Part shown: piece after piece, positions 16,604-25,154 of the stretch
Layout: each line of letters begins with the position of its first letter
Numbering within the stretch: position 1 is the stretch's first letter
Origin: Herbaspirillum sp. meg3
Lineage (GTDB): Bacteria; Pseudomonadota; Gammaproteobacteria; Burkholderiales; Burkholderiaceae_D
Assembly: GCF_002257565.1 (NCBI RefSeq)
Contig: NZ_CP022736.1
Span: 2,666,001-2,730,000 of the forward strand
Reading direction: 5' to 3'
Length of the DNA stretch: 64,000 nucleotides
Notes under the pieces: model-generated
Seen by the model: only the letters and a program-made list of their open reading frames with translations
What the model was told of the DNA's origin: nothing
The model's database searches: none
Made by a program: the position numbers and the translations under genes

Positions 16604-17590
16604 TTGTTACTCAACTTGGCGCATGCAGCACCGACAATTCTGGCCTCATTCCTGGCGTCGTTTGTCGAATTCATCGAGGCCCTGACGGTCGTTTTGGCGG
16701 TCGGTATAGTGCGAGGCTGGCGTGCCGCCATTGCAGGCACCGTCAGCGCATTGGCCTTGCTTGCAGGAATGGTACTGGCCTTTGGGCGTTCACTAGCGGA
16801 GATGCCGCTGCCGACCATTCAGCTAGTCGTCGGCACATTGCTTTTGCTTTTTGGTTTGCGCTGGTTGCGTAAAGCAATTTTAAGATCCGCGGGTGTCATT
16901 GCCTTGCATGACGAAGTGGCTACCTACGCCAAGGAAACGGCGCAATTGCACCAGTCGCTCCCTGATGTTCAAGGCGCTTGGGACAAAGTCGCTTTTTTGA
17001 CGGCCTTCAAGATTGTTATGCTGGAAGGAATTGAGGTCGTTTTTATTGTCATCGCTATTGGTGCTAGTGGCCAGCTTATTGTTCCGGCGTCTGTCGGAGC
17101 TATTGCGGCCTTAGTCCTGGTAGTCTTGCTTGGGCTATGGCTGCATCGTCCTCTGGGTAATATTCCTGAAAATGCGCTGAAGTTTTGCGTTGGTATTTTG
17201 CTCGCCGCCTTCGGCACGTTCTGGGTGGGCGAAGGTGTCCATATTGAATGGCCCGGAGCCGACTGGGCCATCGTTGCGCTGATCGTCGGCTATTTCATCT
17301 TCGCCCACGTCCTTCTGATGATCTGCAAAGCACAACCAAGAGCCGACACGCCCGCCGTGAAAAAAGTAAAGAAAGCCTCGCCAACTGGCTGGTTGCAGAC
17401 AATCTGGCATGAGCTGGTCGGGCTATTTGTTGACGATGGCATGCTGGCCGCCGGCATTCTCATATGGGTGATTGCTGCCTGGGGTGCTGCTAGCCGGGTG
17501 AATGTTTCCATGACGACGGATTCCGTGGTCTTTTTTATCGGCTTTGTACTGATGCTGGGAATGAGCGCCGTGCGAGCTGCGCGATCCTAA
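16604..17590 (+). CDS. Predicted membrane protein (COG4280-like)
   Basis: A hydrophobic protein of about 328 residues with eight or so membrane segments. The opening FLASFVEFIEALTVVLAVG and the later KIVMLEGIEVVFIVIAIG resemble the acidic E-x-x-E type helices of iron-permease-like and COG4280 proteins, which suggests cation handling. Start choice is unusual: AGGAGG (16592-16597) is directly followed by ATG at 16598, which is too close, while an in-frame TTG at 16604 has six-base spacing; I prefer the TTG. The substrate is unknown. It lies between orphan pstS and the fluoride operon. Confidence 0.7.
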   Translation: MLLNLAHAAPTILASFLASFVEFIEALTVVLAVGIVRGWRAAIAGTVSALALLAGMVLAFGRSLAEMPLPTIQLVVGTLLLLFGLRWLRKAILRSAGVIALHDEVATYAKETAQLHQSLPDVQGAWDKVAFLTAFKIVMLEGIEVVFIVIAIGASGQLIVPASVGAIAALVLVVLLGLWLHRPLGNIPENALKFCVGILLAAFGTFWVGEGVHIEWPGADWAIVALIVGYFIFAHVLLMICKAQPRADTPAVKKVKKASPTGWLQTIWHELVGLFVDDGMLAAGILIWVIAAWGAASRVNVSMTTDSVVFFIGFVLMLGMSAVRAARS

Positions 17591-17645
17591 AGAACAGGAG
17601 ATTGAAGAAAGTTGTCCCATTTCTGAAAACTTGTTAATATCCCAA

Positions 17646-17734
17646 ACAGGAGATGGCATTCCTCCTTGAACCGCCACCGGCATCACGCCGGAGCTGATGA
17701 TGCCTACAGATACCTGGTAAGCCGGGACTGTAGG
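17646..17734 (+). ncRNA. Fluoride riboswitch (crcB motif) with downstream hairpin
   Basis: The aptamer core reads GGAGATGGCATTCCTCC (17649-17665), then a variable hairpin (CCGGC/GCCGG region), then GCTGATGATGCCTAC (from 17693), matching the conserved GATGG...TCC and GCTGATGRYGCCTAC segments of the fluoride riboswitch. The 3' strand of the aptamer (CCTAC) is also the left arm of a long hairpin: CCTACAG (17703-17709) with CTGTAGG (17728-17734), strengthened by CCTGG/CCGGG inside. This mutually exclusive pairing is a likely expression platform. It controls the CLC-type transporter gene that starts 53 bases later. Confidence 0.9.
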
Positions 17735-17786
17735 TATTCGCCCAAAGTCTTTGTTCGCCAGGCTGATTTACTCGACACCTGGCAAC

Positions 17787-19130
17787 ATGAAACACTACAA
17801 ACACCCTGAGCAACTCGATCTACTGCCGTATATCGGCAAGTGGTGCATTATCGCAAGCGTCATTGCCGCGCTCGCCGGCACTGCATCGGCATGTTTTCTC
17901 TTCTCCCTCGAATACGCTACCAACTGGCGCGAAGCCCATCCATGGGTTATCTGGCTATTGCCGCTCGCCGGTTTCGCCGTGGGATGGCTCTATCTGCACA
18001 CCGGCAAGCCTGTTGAGGCCGGCAATAATCTCCTTATCGACGAAATCCATGATCCCAAGAAGGTAGTGCCGCTACGCATGGTGCCGCTGGTGCTGATCGG
18101 TACCGTCGTCTCTCATCTGTTCGGCGCCTCTGTCGGTCGGGAAGGAACTGCGGTGCAAATGGGCGGTGCGCTGGCCGACCAGCTGACCCATCTTTTCAAG
18201 TTGCGCCAGGAGGATCGTCGCATTCTGCTCATGGCGGGTATCAGTGCCGGTTTCGCCTCGGTGTTCGGCACACCCATGGCCGGTGCAATCTTCGGTCTGG
18301 AAGTGCTGGCCATTGGCCGCATGCGCTATGACGCCATCTTTCCGTGTTTTGTGGCGGCCATTGCCGCCGACCAGATCGGACTCGCCTGGGGCGTGCACCA
18401 TACCCACTATGCGATGACAGGGATGACACCCATTGCGTTCTGGAGTGTTGTGTCTGTCATCGTCGCGGGCATTATCTTTGGGCTAGTCGGCATGCTGTTC
18501 GCCAATACCACGCATGGCCTGTCCGCTTTCATGAAGCGCCGCATCAGCTATGCGCCTCTACGTCCACTTATAGGCGGCGTCATTGTGGCTGTGGCTGTCT
18601 GGGCCATCGGCACCCAGCGATACATCGGCTTGGGCATTCCCGTGATCGTGGAATCGTTCCAGCAACCGGTAGCCCCTTGGGATTTCTTTGCCAAGATGGT
18701 GTTCACCGTGACTTCGTTGGGAACCGGCTTCAAAGGCGGCGAAGTGACGCCACTGTTTTACATTGGTGCGACGCTCGGCAACGCCCTGGCGCCGTTACTC
18801 CATCTTCCATTTTCTTTGCTGACCGGTATCGGCTTCGTCGCCGTATTTGCGGGTGCGGCCAACACGCCTATTGCCTCGACCATCATGGCCATCGAGCTGT
18901 TTGGTCCTGAAATTGGACCATTCGCGGCCTTAGCCTGCATCGTCAGCTATCTGTTCTCCGGCCATACCGGCATTTATCACGCGCAGCGCGTGGGACACCC
19001 CAAGCATCGGCCCATGCCTGAGGGCATGAAAATCGCCGAGATGAACGCCTACAAGGCCGATCTCAAAAGAAAGCATCAAGAAAACGAAGCATCCACTACA
19101 TCCACCAAAGACCAATCCCATCATGAGTGA
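17787..19130 (+). CDS. CLC-family transporter, probably fluoride/proton antiporter
   Basis: A 447-residue CLC membrane protein. GREGTAVQMGG (residues 118-128) is the CLC selectivity segment. The segment EAGNNLLIDEI replaces the chloride-type GSGIP motif; this substitution is typical of the CLC-F group that exports fluoride in exchange for protons. The fluoride riboswitch upstream and the crcB and DUF190 genes downstream support that role. The ATG at 17787 is used; a TTG at 17751 would add 12 residues. The C-terminus is a hydrophilic, Lys/Glu/Ser-rich tail. It overlaps the DUF190 gene by eight bases. Confidence 0.88.
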   Translation: MKHYKHPEQLDLLPYIGKWCIIASVIAALAGTASACFLFSLEYATNWREAHPWVIWLLPLAGFAVGWLYLHTGKPVEAGNNLLIDEIHDPKKVVPLRMVPLVLIGTVVSHLFGASVGREGTAVQMGGALADQLTHLFKLRQEDRRILLMAGISAGFASVFGTPMAGAIFGLEVLAIGRMRYDAIFPCFVAAIAADQIGLAWGVHHTHYAMTGMTPIAFWSVVSVIVAGIIFGLVGMLFANTTHGLSAFMKRRISYAPLRPLIGGVIVAVAVWAIGTQRYIGLGIPVIVESFQQPVAPWDFFAKMVFTVTSLGTGFKGGEVTPLFYIGATLGNALAPLLHLPFSLLTGIGFVAVFAGAANTPIASTIMAIELFGPEIGPFAALACIVSYLFSGHTGIYHAQRVGHPKHRPMPEGMKIAEMNAYKADLKRKHQENEASTTSTKDQSHHE

Positions 19131-19467
19131 ACTGACTGCATTGCGACTGTATTTCCCTATCTCGGCCAAAGCCAAGGCCACACGCTTTTGGCATCGCCTG
19201 TCCGCACCGGCGCTTGCCCATCATTTACTGGCGGTGGCGCGCCGCGCCGGCATCCAGCAAGCCATGTTGCATCACATCGATGCTGGCTACCTGGCGGGCG
19301 AAAAGCTCAGTGTTCATCACCCGGAGGTCTCGTCAATGCGGCATCCCCAGTGCCTGGAGCTGATCGATACGGAAAAACATCTGCGCAAATATCTCCACGA
19401 CCATGCGGAGGAATTGCAAAAAGTGCGTGCAGTGCTATTTAAATGCGAATTGCCTTTGGAGAATTAG
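19123..19467 (+). CDS. DUF190 family protein (first copy)
   Basis: A 114-residue soluble protein of the DUF190 (COG1993) family, a small alpha/beta ferredoxin-like fold. It begins ELTALRLYFPISAKAKATRF and has HHLLAVARRAGIQQAMLHH, typical of the family. DUF190 genes are commonly linked to crcB/fluC and CLC-F genes, as here, but their biochemical role in fluoride resistance is not settled. The start overlaps the end of the CLC gene, and crcB follows after 32 bases, so all belong to one riboswitch-controlled operon. Confidence 0.85.
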   Translation: MSELTALRLYFPISAKAKATRFWHRLSAPALAHHLLAVARRAGIQQAMLHHIDAGYLAGEKLSVHHPEVSSMRHPQCLELIDTEKHLRKYLHDHAEELQKVRAVLFKCELPLEN

Positions 19468-19499
19468 CACGTAGGCGACACCAATAAAGAGGCGATGGA

Positions 19500-19880
19500 A
19501 TGCTGAAATCGATCGTGGTCATTGGTCTGGGCGGCGCTGCTGGATGCCTAATGCGCTGGCTACCGAGCAGCAAGCTCAATGGCGTGTTTTAGGTCATTCC
19601 GTTTGGCACGCTCACCGCAAATCTTGTGGGCTGCTACCTGATCGGCGTAGCCATTGCCTATCTGGGAGCACATCCGACGCTTGGACCAGAGTGGCGACTG
19701 TTCGTGGTGACGGGATTTTTAGGCGGATTGACGACGTTTTCCACCTTTTCAGAGGAAGTCGTTTCATTACTGCAATCTGGACGGCTGATGTGGGCGTTCG
19801 GTGCGATCACCTTGCACGTCGCGGGTGCATTGGCAATGACATTTCTCGGCATCACAACAGTGGTGCTGACACGGCAATAA
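19500..19880 (+). pseudogene. crcB: fluC/crcB fluoride channel gene with an internal amber codon
   Basis: The ATG at 19500 has AGAGG upstream and opens MLKSIVVIGLGGAAGCLMRWL, which is a FluC N-terminal helix. At codon 31 the frame meets TAG (19590-19592), then continues without a frameshift as VIPFGTLTANLVGCYLIG and GFLGGLTTFSTFSEE to a normal end at 19880. The intact parts include the pore motifs GTLxAN and GGLTTFSTFSEE. In relatives this position is often Gln, so a single C to T change is the likely cause. A product started downstream would lack the first helix. The gene is therefore probably inactive unless amber is suppressed. Confidence 0.85.
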
Positions 19881-19899
19881 CAATCATCAGGAGATAGCA

Positions 19900-20223
19900 A
19901 TGAAAGGCTTTCAGATTACGTTTTTTACGCAACAAGATCGCAAGCATGCCGGCAAACAGTTGGCCGAATGGTTGCTCCAGTTTGCTCAGGCGCACGGCAC
20001 CCGCGGCGCCACCATTCTGGCCGGCAGCGAGAGTTTCGGGCGCGATAGTCATTTCCATTCCGCGCATTTCTTTGAATTGGCCGATCAACCCATCGAAGTC
20101 ACGATGGCGGTCGACGAACAGACTGCTGACACGCTATTCGATGCTTTAACCAAGGAAGGCGTCTCTGTGTTTTACGTCAAGACTGCTGTTGAATTCGGCT
20201 CAATCGGAACCCCTGAAAGCTAA
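19900..20223 (+). CDS. DUF190 family protein (second copy)
   Basis: A 107-residue DUF190 protein. It begins MKGFQITFFTQQDRKHAG and carries GTRGATILAGSESFGRDSHFHSA, a characteristic loop of the family, followed by IEVTMAVDE. It differs clearly from the copy at 19123, so the two may form a heteromer or have separate roles. It follows the broken crcB by 19 bases with GGAGA before its ATG, and is followed by two small genes in the same operon. Confidence 0.85.
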   Translation: MKGFQITFFTQQDRKHAGKQLAEWLLQFAQAHGTRGATILAGSESFGRDSHFHSAHFFELADQPIEVTMAVDEQTADTLFDALTKEGVSVFYVKTAVEFGSIGTPES

Positions 20224-20239
20224 TCAGACAGGAGGAGAC

Positions 20240-20521
20240 ATGCAAAACAACGCCTCTCAACGCACAGAACAACAGCGCGATAGCGTCGAAGAGATGATCC
20301 GAGCTAAACGGACGAAGCTAAATCTGCAAATTTTGGGACTGACGGCAATTCATCTTTTACTGCTGACTAGTTGGGTTGGCCTGTCTCGGTTGAACCATCG
20401 AAGTCCGCGCATGTTACTCGGCCTGCTGATTCTGACGGCCTTGACTTGGCTGTGGCTTGTCGTCACTGCGAGTCGACGTTTCGGACTATGGCGTAAGTGC
20501 GAACAAGAGCATACAGAGTAG
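20240..20521 (+). CDS. Small membrane protein, 93 residues
   Basis: The ATG has an excellent ribosome binding site (AGGAGGAGA) and is 16 bases after the DUF190 stop. A charged N-terminal 35 residues is followed by two membrane helices (LQILGLTAIHLLLLTSWVGL and MLLGLLILTALTWLWLVV) and a short basic tail. I do not recognise the family. Its place at the end of the fluoride operon suggests coexpression with the fluoride genes. Confidence 0.6.
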   Translation: MQNNASQRTEQQRDSVEEMIRAKRTKLNLQILGLTAIHLLLLTSWVGLSRLNHRSPRMLLGLLILTALTWLWLVVTASRRFGLWRKCEQEHTE

Positions 20522-20549
20522 AACAAATGTCCGTCTTACTGAGGAGAAT

Positions 20550-20765
20550 ATGATGAATACCAGCCGCATTAAACGTGGTGTTTCACATCACCGGAATTCT
20601 TATTTGAATGGATTAGAGCATTGGCAAGAAAGTCTGACCCTAATGACTCTTCTGACCCTGCTCTGCGTATTAGGGCTCAACAATTCAGGTGTCGATGAGT
20701 GGCTATTGGAGCTGCTGAAGTGGGTGGGTACGGATTGCTCCTGGTGCACGATTCATCCATCGTAG
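20550..20765 (+). CDS. Small hypothetical membrane protein, 71 residues
   Basis: The double ATG at 20550 has GAGGAG directly upstream and lies 28 bases after the previous stop. One hydrophobic helix (LTLMTLLTLLCVLGLNN) follows a basic N-terminus, and the C-terminus contains two cysteines (GTDCSWCTI). It is unrecognised and is the last gene before the transposase. Low confidence that it is expressed. Confidence 0.45.
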   Translation: MMNTSRIKRGVSHHRNSYLNGLEHWQESLTLMTLLTLLCVLGLNNSGVDEWLLELLKWVGTDCSWCTIHPS

Positions 20766-20999
20766 TCACGAGTCAAGAGCAGGTCGAGTTTCTCGTCATG
20801 GTTGCCCCAGTATGGATGCGCTGATAGGCGACCATTGACAAATAACCGTGGAATCAGGCAATGTTAATGACTGATGTGCAAAGATTGTTGCCTTATCGAT
20901 AAACGTGGACTCAAACCGATAAATCAAAAGCAGCCATTAATCTCACATGAAATATGTATGCCTTTGCGTAGATAACACGTCGTTTGCCAGCGGTGCTGC
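20766..20999. other. Intergenic stretch between the fluoride operon and the transposase
   Basis: No gene is seen. GATAAACG (20897-20904) and the related GATAAATC (20918-20925) are spaced repeats upstream of the transposase, which could be part of its promoter. I could not find a copy of the right terminal sequence here in inverted orientation, so the left end of the element is not placed here. Confidence 0.3.
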
Positions 21000-23972
21000 A
21001 TGACGGGCATTCATGAGACGGCGTATCCACGATTAAAGGCCGAACTCAGCCAGGAAGAACTTACGGCGGTGTACACCCCATCGTCAACCGAGATCGAGTT
21101 TGTTTTTACGCAATATCGGCAAGCTGGTCCAAGAACCTTCCTTCTCATTCAGCTAAAGCTACTGCAGCGGCTTGGTTATTTTGTTCCACTGGCATCGGTT
21201 CCACCGGAAATTATCGAACATATTTGCCAGCAGGCGAGCTTGAGGCGCCCACTGAAACGAGCGCTGTTGCAGTACGACCAGTCAGGTAGTAAGTCACAAC
21301 ATCATCAACGACTACGCACTTATCAGGGCATTCGCACGGTCGACAAAAAAGCCGAACAGTGGCTGGAAACGCAGGCGATGCAAGCCGCGCAAACCAAGCA
21401 GGAATTGCCCGATATTATTAATGTCTTGATTGAAGAACTGGTACAGAGACGGTATGAACTGCCGGGGTTCACCTTCTTGTTCCGTCTCTCCAGACGTTGC
21501 AGGAACACCGTCAACGATCTTATCTACAAGAGCATCGCAGACGGCCTCGACGAGCAGACCGCGCAGAGGCTTGACAATATTCTCACGGCTCGGCAAGGAC
21601 AGAGTGTCTGGGATGGCTTAAAACGAGAGCCTAAGCAGCCGAACGTGCGCGAAGTGACCGACTTTTTGCAGCACATTGATAGCATGATCGCAATGGCGCA
21701 AGGGTTGCCCAATACTCAGGAAATTGCAGCGACAAAGCGGGAGCAACTGACCCTTGAGGCCAGGGCCTTGGATGTCGCCGAAATGCGGGCGCTGAAACCG
21801 ATCAAGCGATATGCGCTGGCCGTCTTATTGATCCAGACCCAGCTCGAAAAAGCGATGGACGATATCGCTGAGATATTTATCAAATCGTTGCGGAGCTTAC
21901 ACAACACCGCAGAAGAACGGCTGCGTCAATACCACCTGCAGCAGGCAGAGCAAACTGAACGGTTGATAGGTCAGTTCCGCGAAGTGTTGAGCGCATTGAA
22001 CGAGGATGGTACGGGAGATCAGCGGGTTGCACGAGTGGACGAATCGCTTGACGGTGACTATGAAAAATGGATCAACCAATGTGACGAGCACATGGCGTAT
22101 GCCGGCAATAACTATTATCCATTCATGCTTAGTGGCTACACGCCGAAGCGCAGTTTGTTCTTCAAATGCCTAGAAGCACTGACCTTAAGCTCAAGCTCCC
22201 AAGATGACAGTCTGCTGGAAGCGATCGCGTTCCTTCAAAAATTCCGTTCCAGTCATCGAGAGCAGCTGCCATGCGCTGATTCCGGCATCGACGAGCTCGT
22301 ACTAGATTGGATGCCTGATAAATGGCGTGCTCTGGTTTTCGGCAAACGGCAAAATGATTCAGCACCGCATTTCCATCGCAAGTACTTCGAACTGGCCGTG
22401 TTTTCGGAGGTCATGGACGAGCTGAAATCCGGCGACCTGTATGTGGAGCACAGCGGAGAATATGACGACTATCGTAACCACTTGGTAAGTTGGGAGGAAT
22501 ACGAAGCGGAAGTGCAAGGCTACGGAGAACTAGTGGGGCTGCCGGTCGAGGCCGATATCTTCGTGAGCGAAATGAAGGAGCAACTACAAAGTCTCGCCAA
22601 GGCAGTTGACAAGCGATTCCCGGAAAACGGGCATGTCGACCTAGACCAAACCGGTATCGTTATCCGCCGTGCGGAGCGCCTCAAGCCGCCGCCAGAACTC
22701 GAAACGGTTGATCAGGCGATCACGTCAGAAATGAGCGAGGCGAGCATCCTCGATGTGCTGACAGAAACCGAGCAATGGCTGGATCTGCATAAATTCTTCG
22801 GCCCGCTCTCAGGATTTGAAGCCAAGATTGACGATCCCCGGAAACGCTTCATTACAACCTTGTTTTGTTATGGATGCAATCTTGGCCCGGTGCAGACAGC
22901 GCGTTCCGTCAAGGGGCTGAGCCGCAGGCAGGTCGCCTGGCTGAACCTGAAGCACGTCACTGAGCAGCGTTTAGATAAGGCCATCGTCAAGGTCATTAAC
23001 GCCTACAACCGTTTTTCGCTGCCGCGCTACTGGGGATCAGGCAAGAGCGCCTCGGCAGACGGTACGAAGTGGAATGTCTATGAGCAGAATTTGCTGTCCG
23101 AATACCATATTCGATATGGTGGTTACGGCGGGATCGGCTACTACCATGTCTCGGATAAATACATTGCGCTGTTCAGCCATTTCATACCTTGCGGCGTCTA
23201 TGAAGCTGTCTACATTTTGGACGGCCTGATCAATAATCAATCAGATATCCAACCTGATACCTTGCATGGCGACACCCAGGCGCAAAGCACTCCCGTGTTC
23301 GGGCTTGCTCATCTGCTGGGCATCAATCTCATGCCTCGGATTCGCAATATTAAAGACCTGGTGTTTTTTAAGGCAGATCGTCATGACCAGTATGAGCACA
23401 TCGGGAGCTTATTCAGGGGAAACATCGACTGGGAGCTGATCGCGCGACATTTGAAAGACATGTTGCGCGTGGTGATTTCCATCAAAGCTGGAAAGATTGC
23501 GCCATCGACAATCCTGCGGCGTTTGGGCACCGCGAGTCGCAAGAACCGGCTGTACTACGCGTTTCGGGAGCTTGGAAGAGTGGTGCGGACAATGTTTTTG
23601 CTGAAATACATCAATGACGCGGAATTACGCAAAACCATCAACGCAGCGACAAACAAGAGCGAGGAGTTCAATGACTTCGTTAAGTGGCTGTTTTTTGGTG
23701 GCGACGGCATCATTGCTGAAAATATCCGGCACGAGCAACGGAAGGTCATCAAATACAATCAGCTCGTGGCCAACATGGTCATTTTGCACAACGTGCACAG
23801 CATGTCCCGAATCTTGAAGCGCCTGCAGGCTAAAGGATACGTGCTAACAGAGGAGATTTTGAGGGGGATGGCTCCATATCGAAGAAGCCATATCAATCGT
23901 TTCGGGGAGTACCCATTGGATCTCGATAGGGTCGCAGATCCACTAGACTATAAAATCAATTTCTCTTTTTAA
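21000..23972 (+). CDS. tnpA: Tn3-family transposase TnpA
   Basis: A full-length 990-residue Tn3-family transposase. The N-terminal region has the DUF4158-type DNA-binding part (YTPSSTEIEFVFTQYR). The C-terminal catalytic core shows SADGTKWNV (first Asp), LHGDTQAQSTPVFGLAHLLG followed by PRIRNIKDL (second acidic block), and NKSEEFNDFVKWLFFGG with its Glu, together the DDE triad region. The frame is intact, so it should be active. No resolvase gene or obvious res site is adjacent. The gene ends about 14 bases inside the right terminal sequence. Confidence 0.94.
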   Translation: MTGIHETAYPRLKAELSQEELTAVYTPSSTEIEFVFTQYRQAGPRTFLLIQLKLLQRLGYFVPLASVPPEIIEHICQQASLRRPLKRALLQYDQSGSKSQHHQRLRTYQGIRTVDKKAEQWLETQAMQAAQTKQELPDIINVLIEELVQRRYELPGFTFLFRLSRRCRNTVNDLIYKSIADGLDEQTAQRLDNILTARQGQSVWDGLKREPKQPNVREVTDFLQHIDSMIAMAQGLPNTQEIAATKREQLTLEARALDVAEMRALKPIKRYALAVLLIQTQLEKAMDDIAEIFIKSLRSLHNTAEERLRQYHLQQAEQTERLIGQFREVLSALNEDGTGDQRVARVDESLDGDYEKWINQCDEHMAYAGNNYYPFMLSGYTPKRSLFFKCLEALTLSSSSQDDSLLEAIAFLQKFRSSHREQLPCADSGIDELVLDWMPDKWRALVFGKRQNDSAPHFHRKYFELAVFSEVMDELKSGDLYVEHSGEYDDYRNHLVSWEEYEAEVQGYGELVGLPVEADIFVSEMKEQLQSLAKAVDKRFPENGHVDLDQTGIVIRRAERLKPPPELETVDQAITSEMSEASILDVLTETEQWLDLHKFFGPLSGFEAKIDDPRKRFITTLFCYGCNLGPVQTARSVKGLSRRQVAWLNLKHVTEQRLDKAIVKVINAYNRFSLPRYWGSGKSASADGTKWNVYEQNLLSEYHIRYGGYGGIGYYHVSDKYIALFSHFIPCGVYEAVYILDGLINNQSDIQPDTLHGDTQAQSTPVFGLAHLLGINLMPRIRNIKDLVFFKADRHDQYEHIGSLFRGNIDWELIARHLKDMLRVVISIKAGKIAPSTILRRLGTASRKNRLYYAFRELGRVVRTMFLLKYINDAELRKTINAATNKSEEFNDFVKWLFFGGDGIIAENIRHEQRKVIKYNQLVANMVILHNVHSMSRILKRLQAKGYVLTEEILRGMAPYRRSHINRFGEYPLDLDRVADPLDYKINFSF

Positions 23973-24772
23973 ATCATTGAGTTAACTACATTTCTGCGAA
24001 AAAAACCGTAATCCCGGCCGACCCTCATACCGATATACGTATCGAGCTTGATGCGTCTCAGATTAGCTCTGGCCTGCTGCGGTGCCTGTATCAGTGGCAA
24101 TGCTCCCGGCGTCGCCAGTTGCTCTTCGACTTCCTGTGAAGCCTGCCAGAAAAATAAATAGGGACTGATGGTGGTGCCGAAGACCGCGACAACGGTGGTG
24201 ATGTATTCGGCCTTCAACGAAAAATGTGGCATGAATGTACGCATGACGACTTCCGTCCATGGCACATGGACCACCATGGCCGTCGCTACATAGGCCAGTA
24301 ATCCAAGTGTCAGCCATTTGAGAATACGGACGTAACGTTTATAGGCCAGGAATACCTGTAACAGCAAAGACAACAATCCGAATCCGATGGCATAAAGCTG
24401 GCTGGGACCGCCAATGATCAGATGCAAGGCATCGCCCATGGCCGAGACATCGGCCGCGATATTGATCGTATTGGCCAGCAATAACAACGCAACGACGGCA
24501 TATAAAAGCCACCTGGGATAATGCAAACGGATATTGGTGGCAAGACCGTGGCCGGTCACGCGGCCGATGCGGGCGCTGACGATTTGAATACCAACCATCA
24601 GCGGATAAGTAAACAACACGGTCCACAACATGCTGAAACCGAATTGCGCCCCCGCCTGCGAGTAAGTGGCAATGCCACTAGGATCGTCATCTGCAGCGCC
24701 GGTAATCAGACCTGGTCCCAGCTTGCTCAGTAAGGAACCGCCCTTCTCTTGCTCTTTGACTGTTCTATCCAT
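23969..24772 (-). pseudogene. Nramp-family divalent metal transporter, truncated by the Tn3-family element
   Basis: The frame opens at an ATG (24772) and encodes about 250 residues of an Nramp-type transporter, with GAADDDPSGIATYSQAG in helix 1 and GTTISPYLFFWQ in helix 6. These replace the canonical DPGN and MPH metal motifs, so it belongs to the divergent, non-canonical Nramp subfamily. After TYIGM at about 24026 the homology stops and the next 18 residues come from the transposon end. Family members have roughly 400 residues, so the last third is lost. The missing part is not elsewhere in the window. The truncated protein is unlikely to transport. Confidence 0.88.
23986..24023 (-). mobile_element. 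Right terminal sequence of the Tn3-family element
   Basis: Read outward to inward on the minus strand, it starts GGGTCGGCCGGGATTACGG at 24023 and continues for roughly 38 bases to the transposase end. A G-run at the tip and A/T-rich inner part fit Tn3-family terminal repeats. It cuts the Nramp reading frame exactly after the conserved TYIGM. The matching left repeat was not found by eye anywhere in the window. Confidence 0.7.
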
Positions 24773-25154
24773 ATGTCCATCAGTATGTTTCCGACGATGC
24801 TGGTTCCGATTTAAGGACGCTCCAGTAATTCGGTATAGGTATGGCGATGTGCAGCATAGCAGCTGCAGGCTGCCGCCTGCGGTCCGGCACGATCAAGGAT
24901 GACAAGGTTTTCCCGTTGATATTTAATCAACCCGGTACGCTGCAAAGCGCTGGCCGATCAGATGAAAACGCAGGCACGCGGCTGAAGTCAGTTGTACCAT
25001 CAATACATACATATAGCGATGCATATTGCGCTGAGGATGCCACCATGGTGGGTGGGCGCCTGAGCTTAGCGCCGTCAGATCGAAATCGCTGCCCTGCTCT
25101 GAGGTACACTGCGCTCCACACTATCTTCGCCTCCTGAATCCCATCTCCATCATC
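24773..25154. other. Intergenic region between the Nramp fragment and the VOC gene
   Basis: No gene, RNA or convincing regulatory element is seen. It should hold the divergent promoters of the Nramp fragment and the VOC-like gene. A GC-rich imperfect inverted stretch around 24860-24895 has no T-run. Confidence 0.3.

Noticed and set aside
17622..17648. A sequence resembling the inner part of the Tn3-family end (CATTTCTG...TAATATCCC)
   Set aside because: It has the same orientation as the right end instead of the inverted one and matches only in short blocks, so it is not the left terminal repeat.
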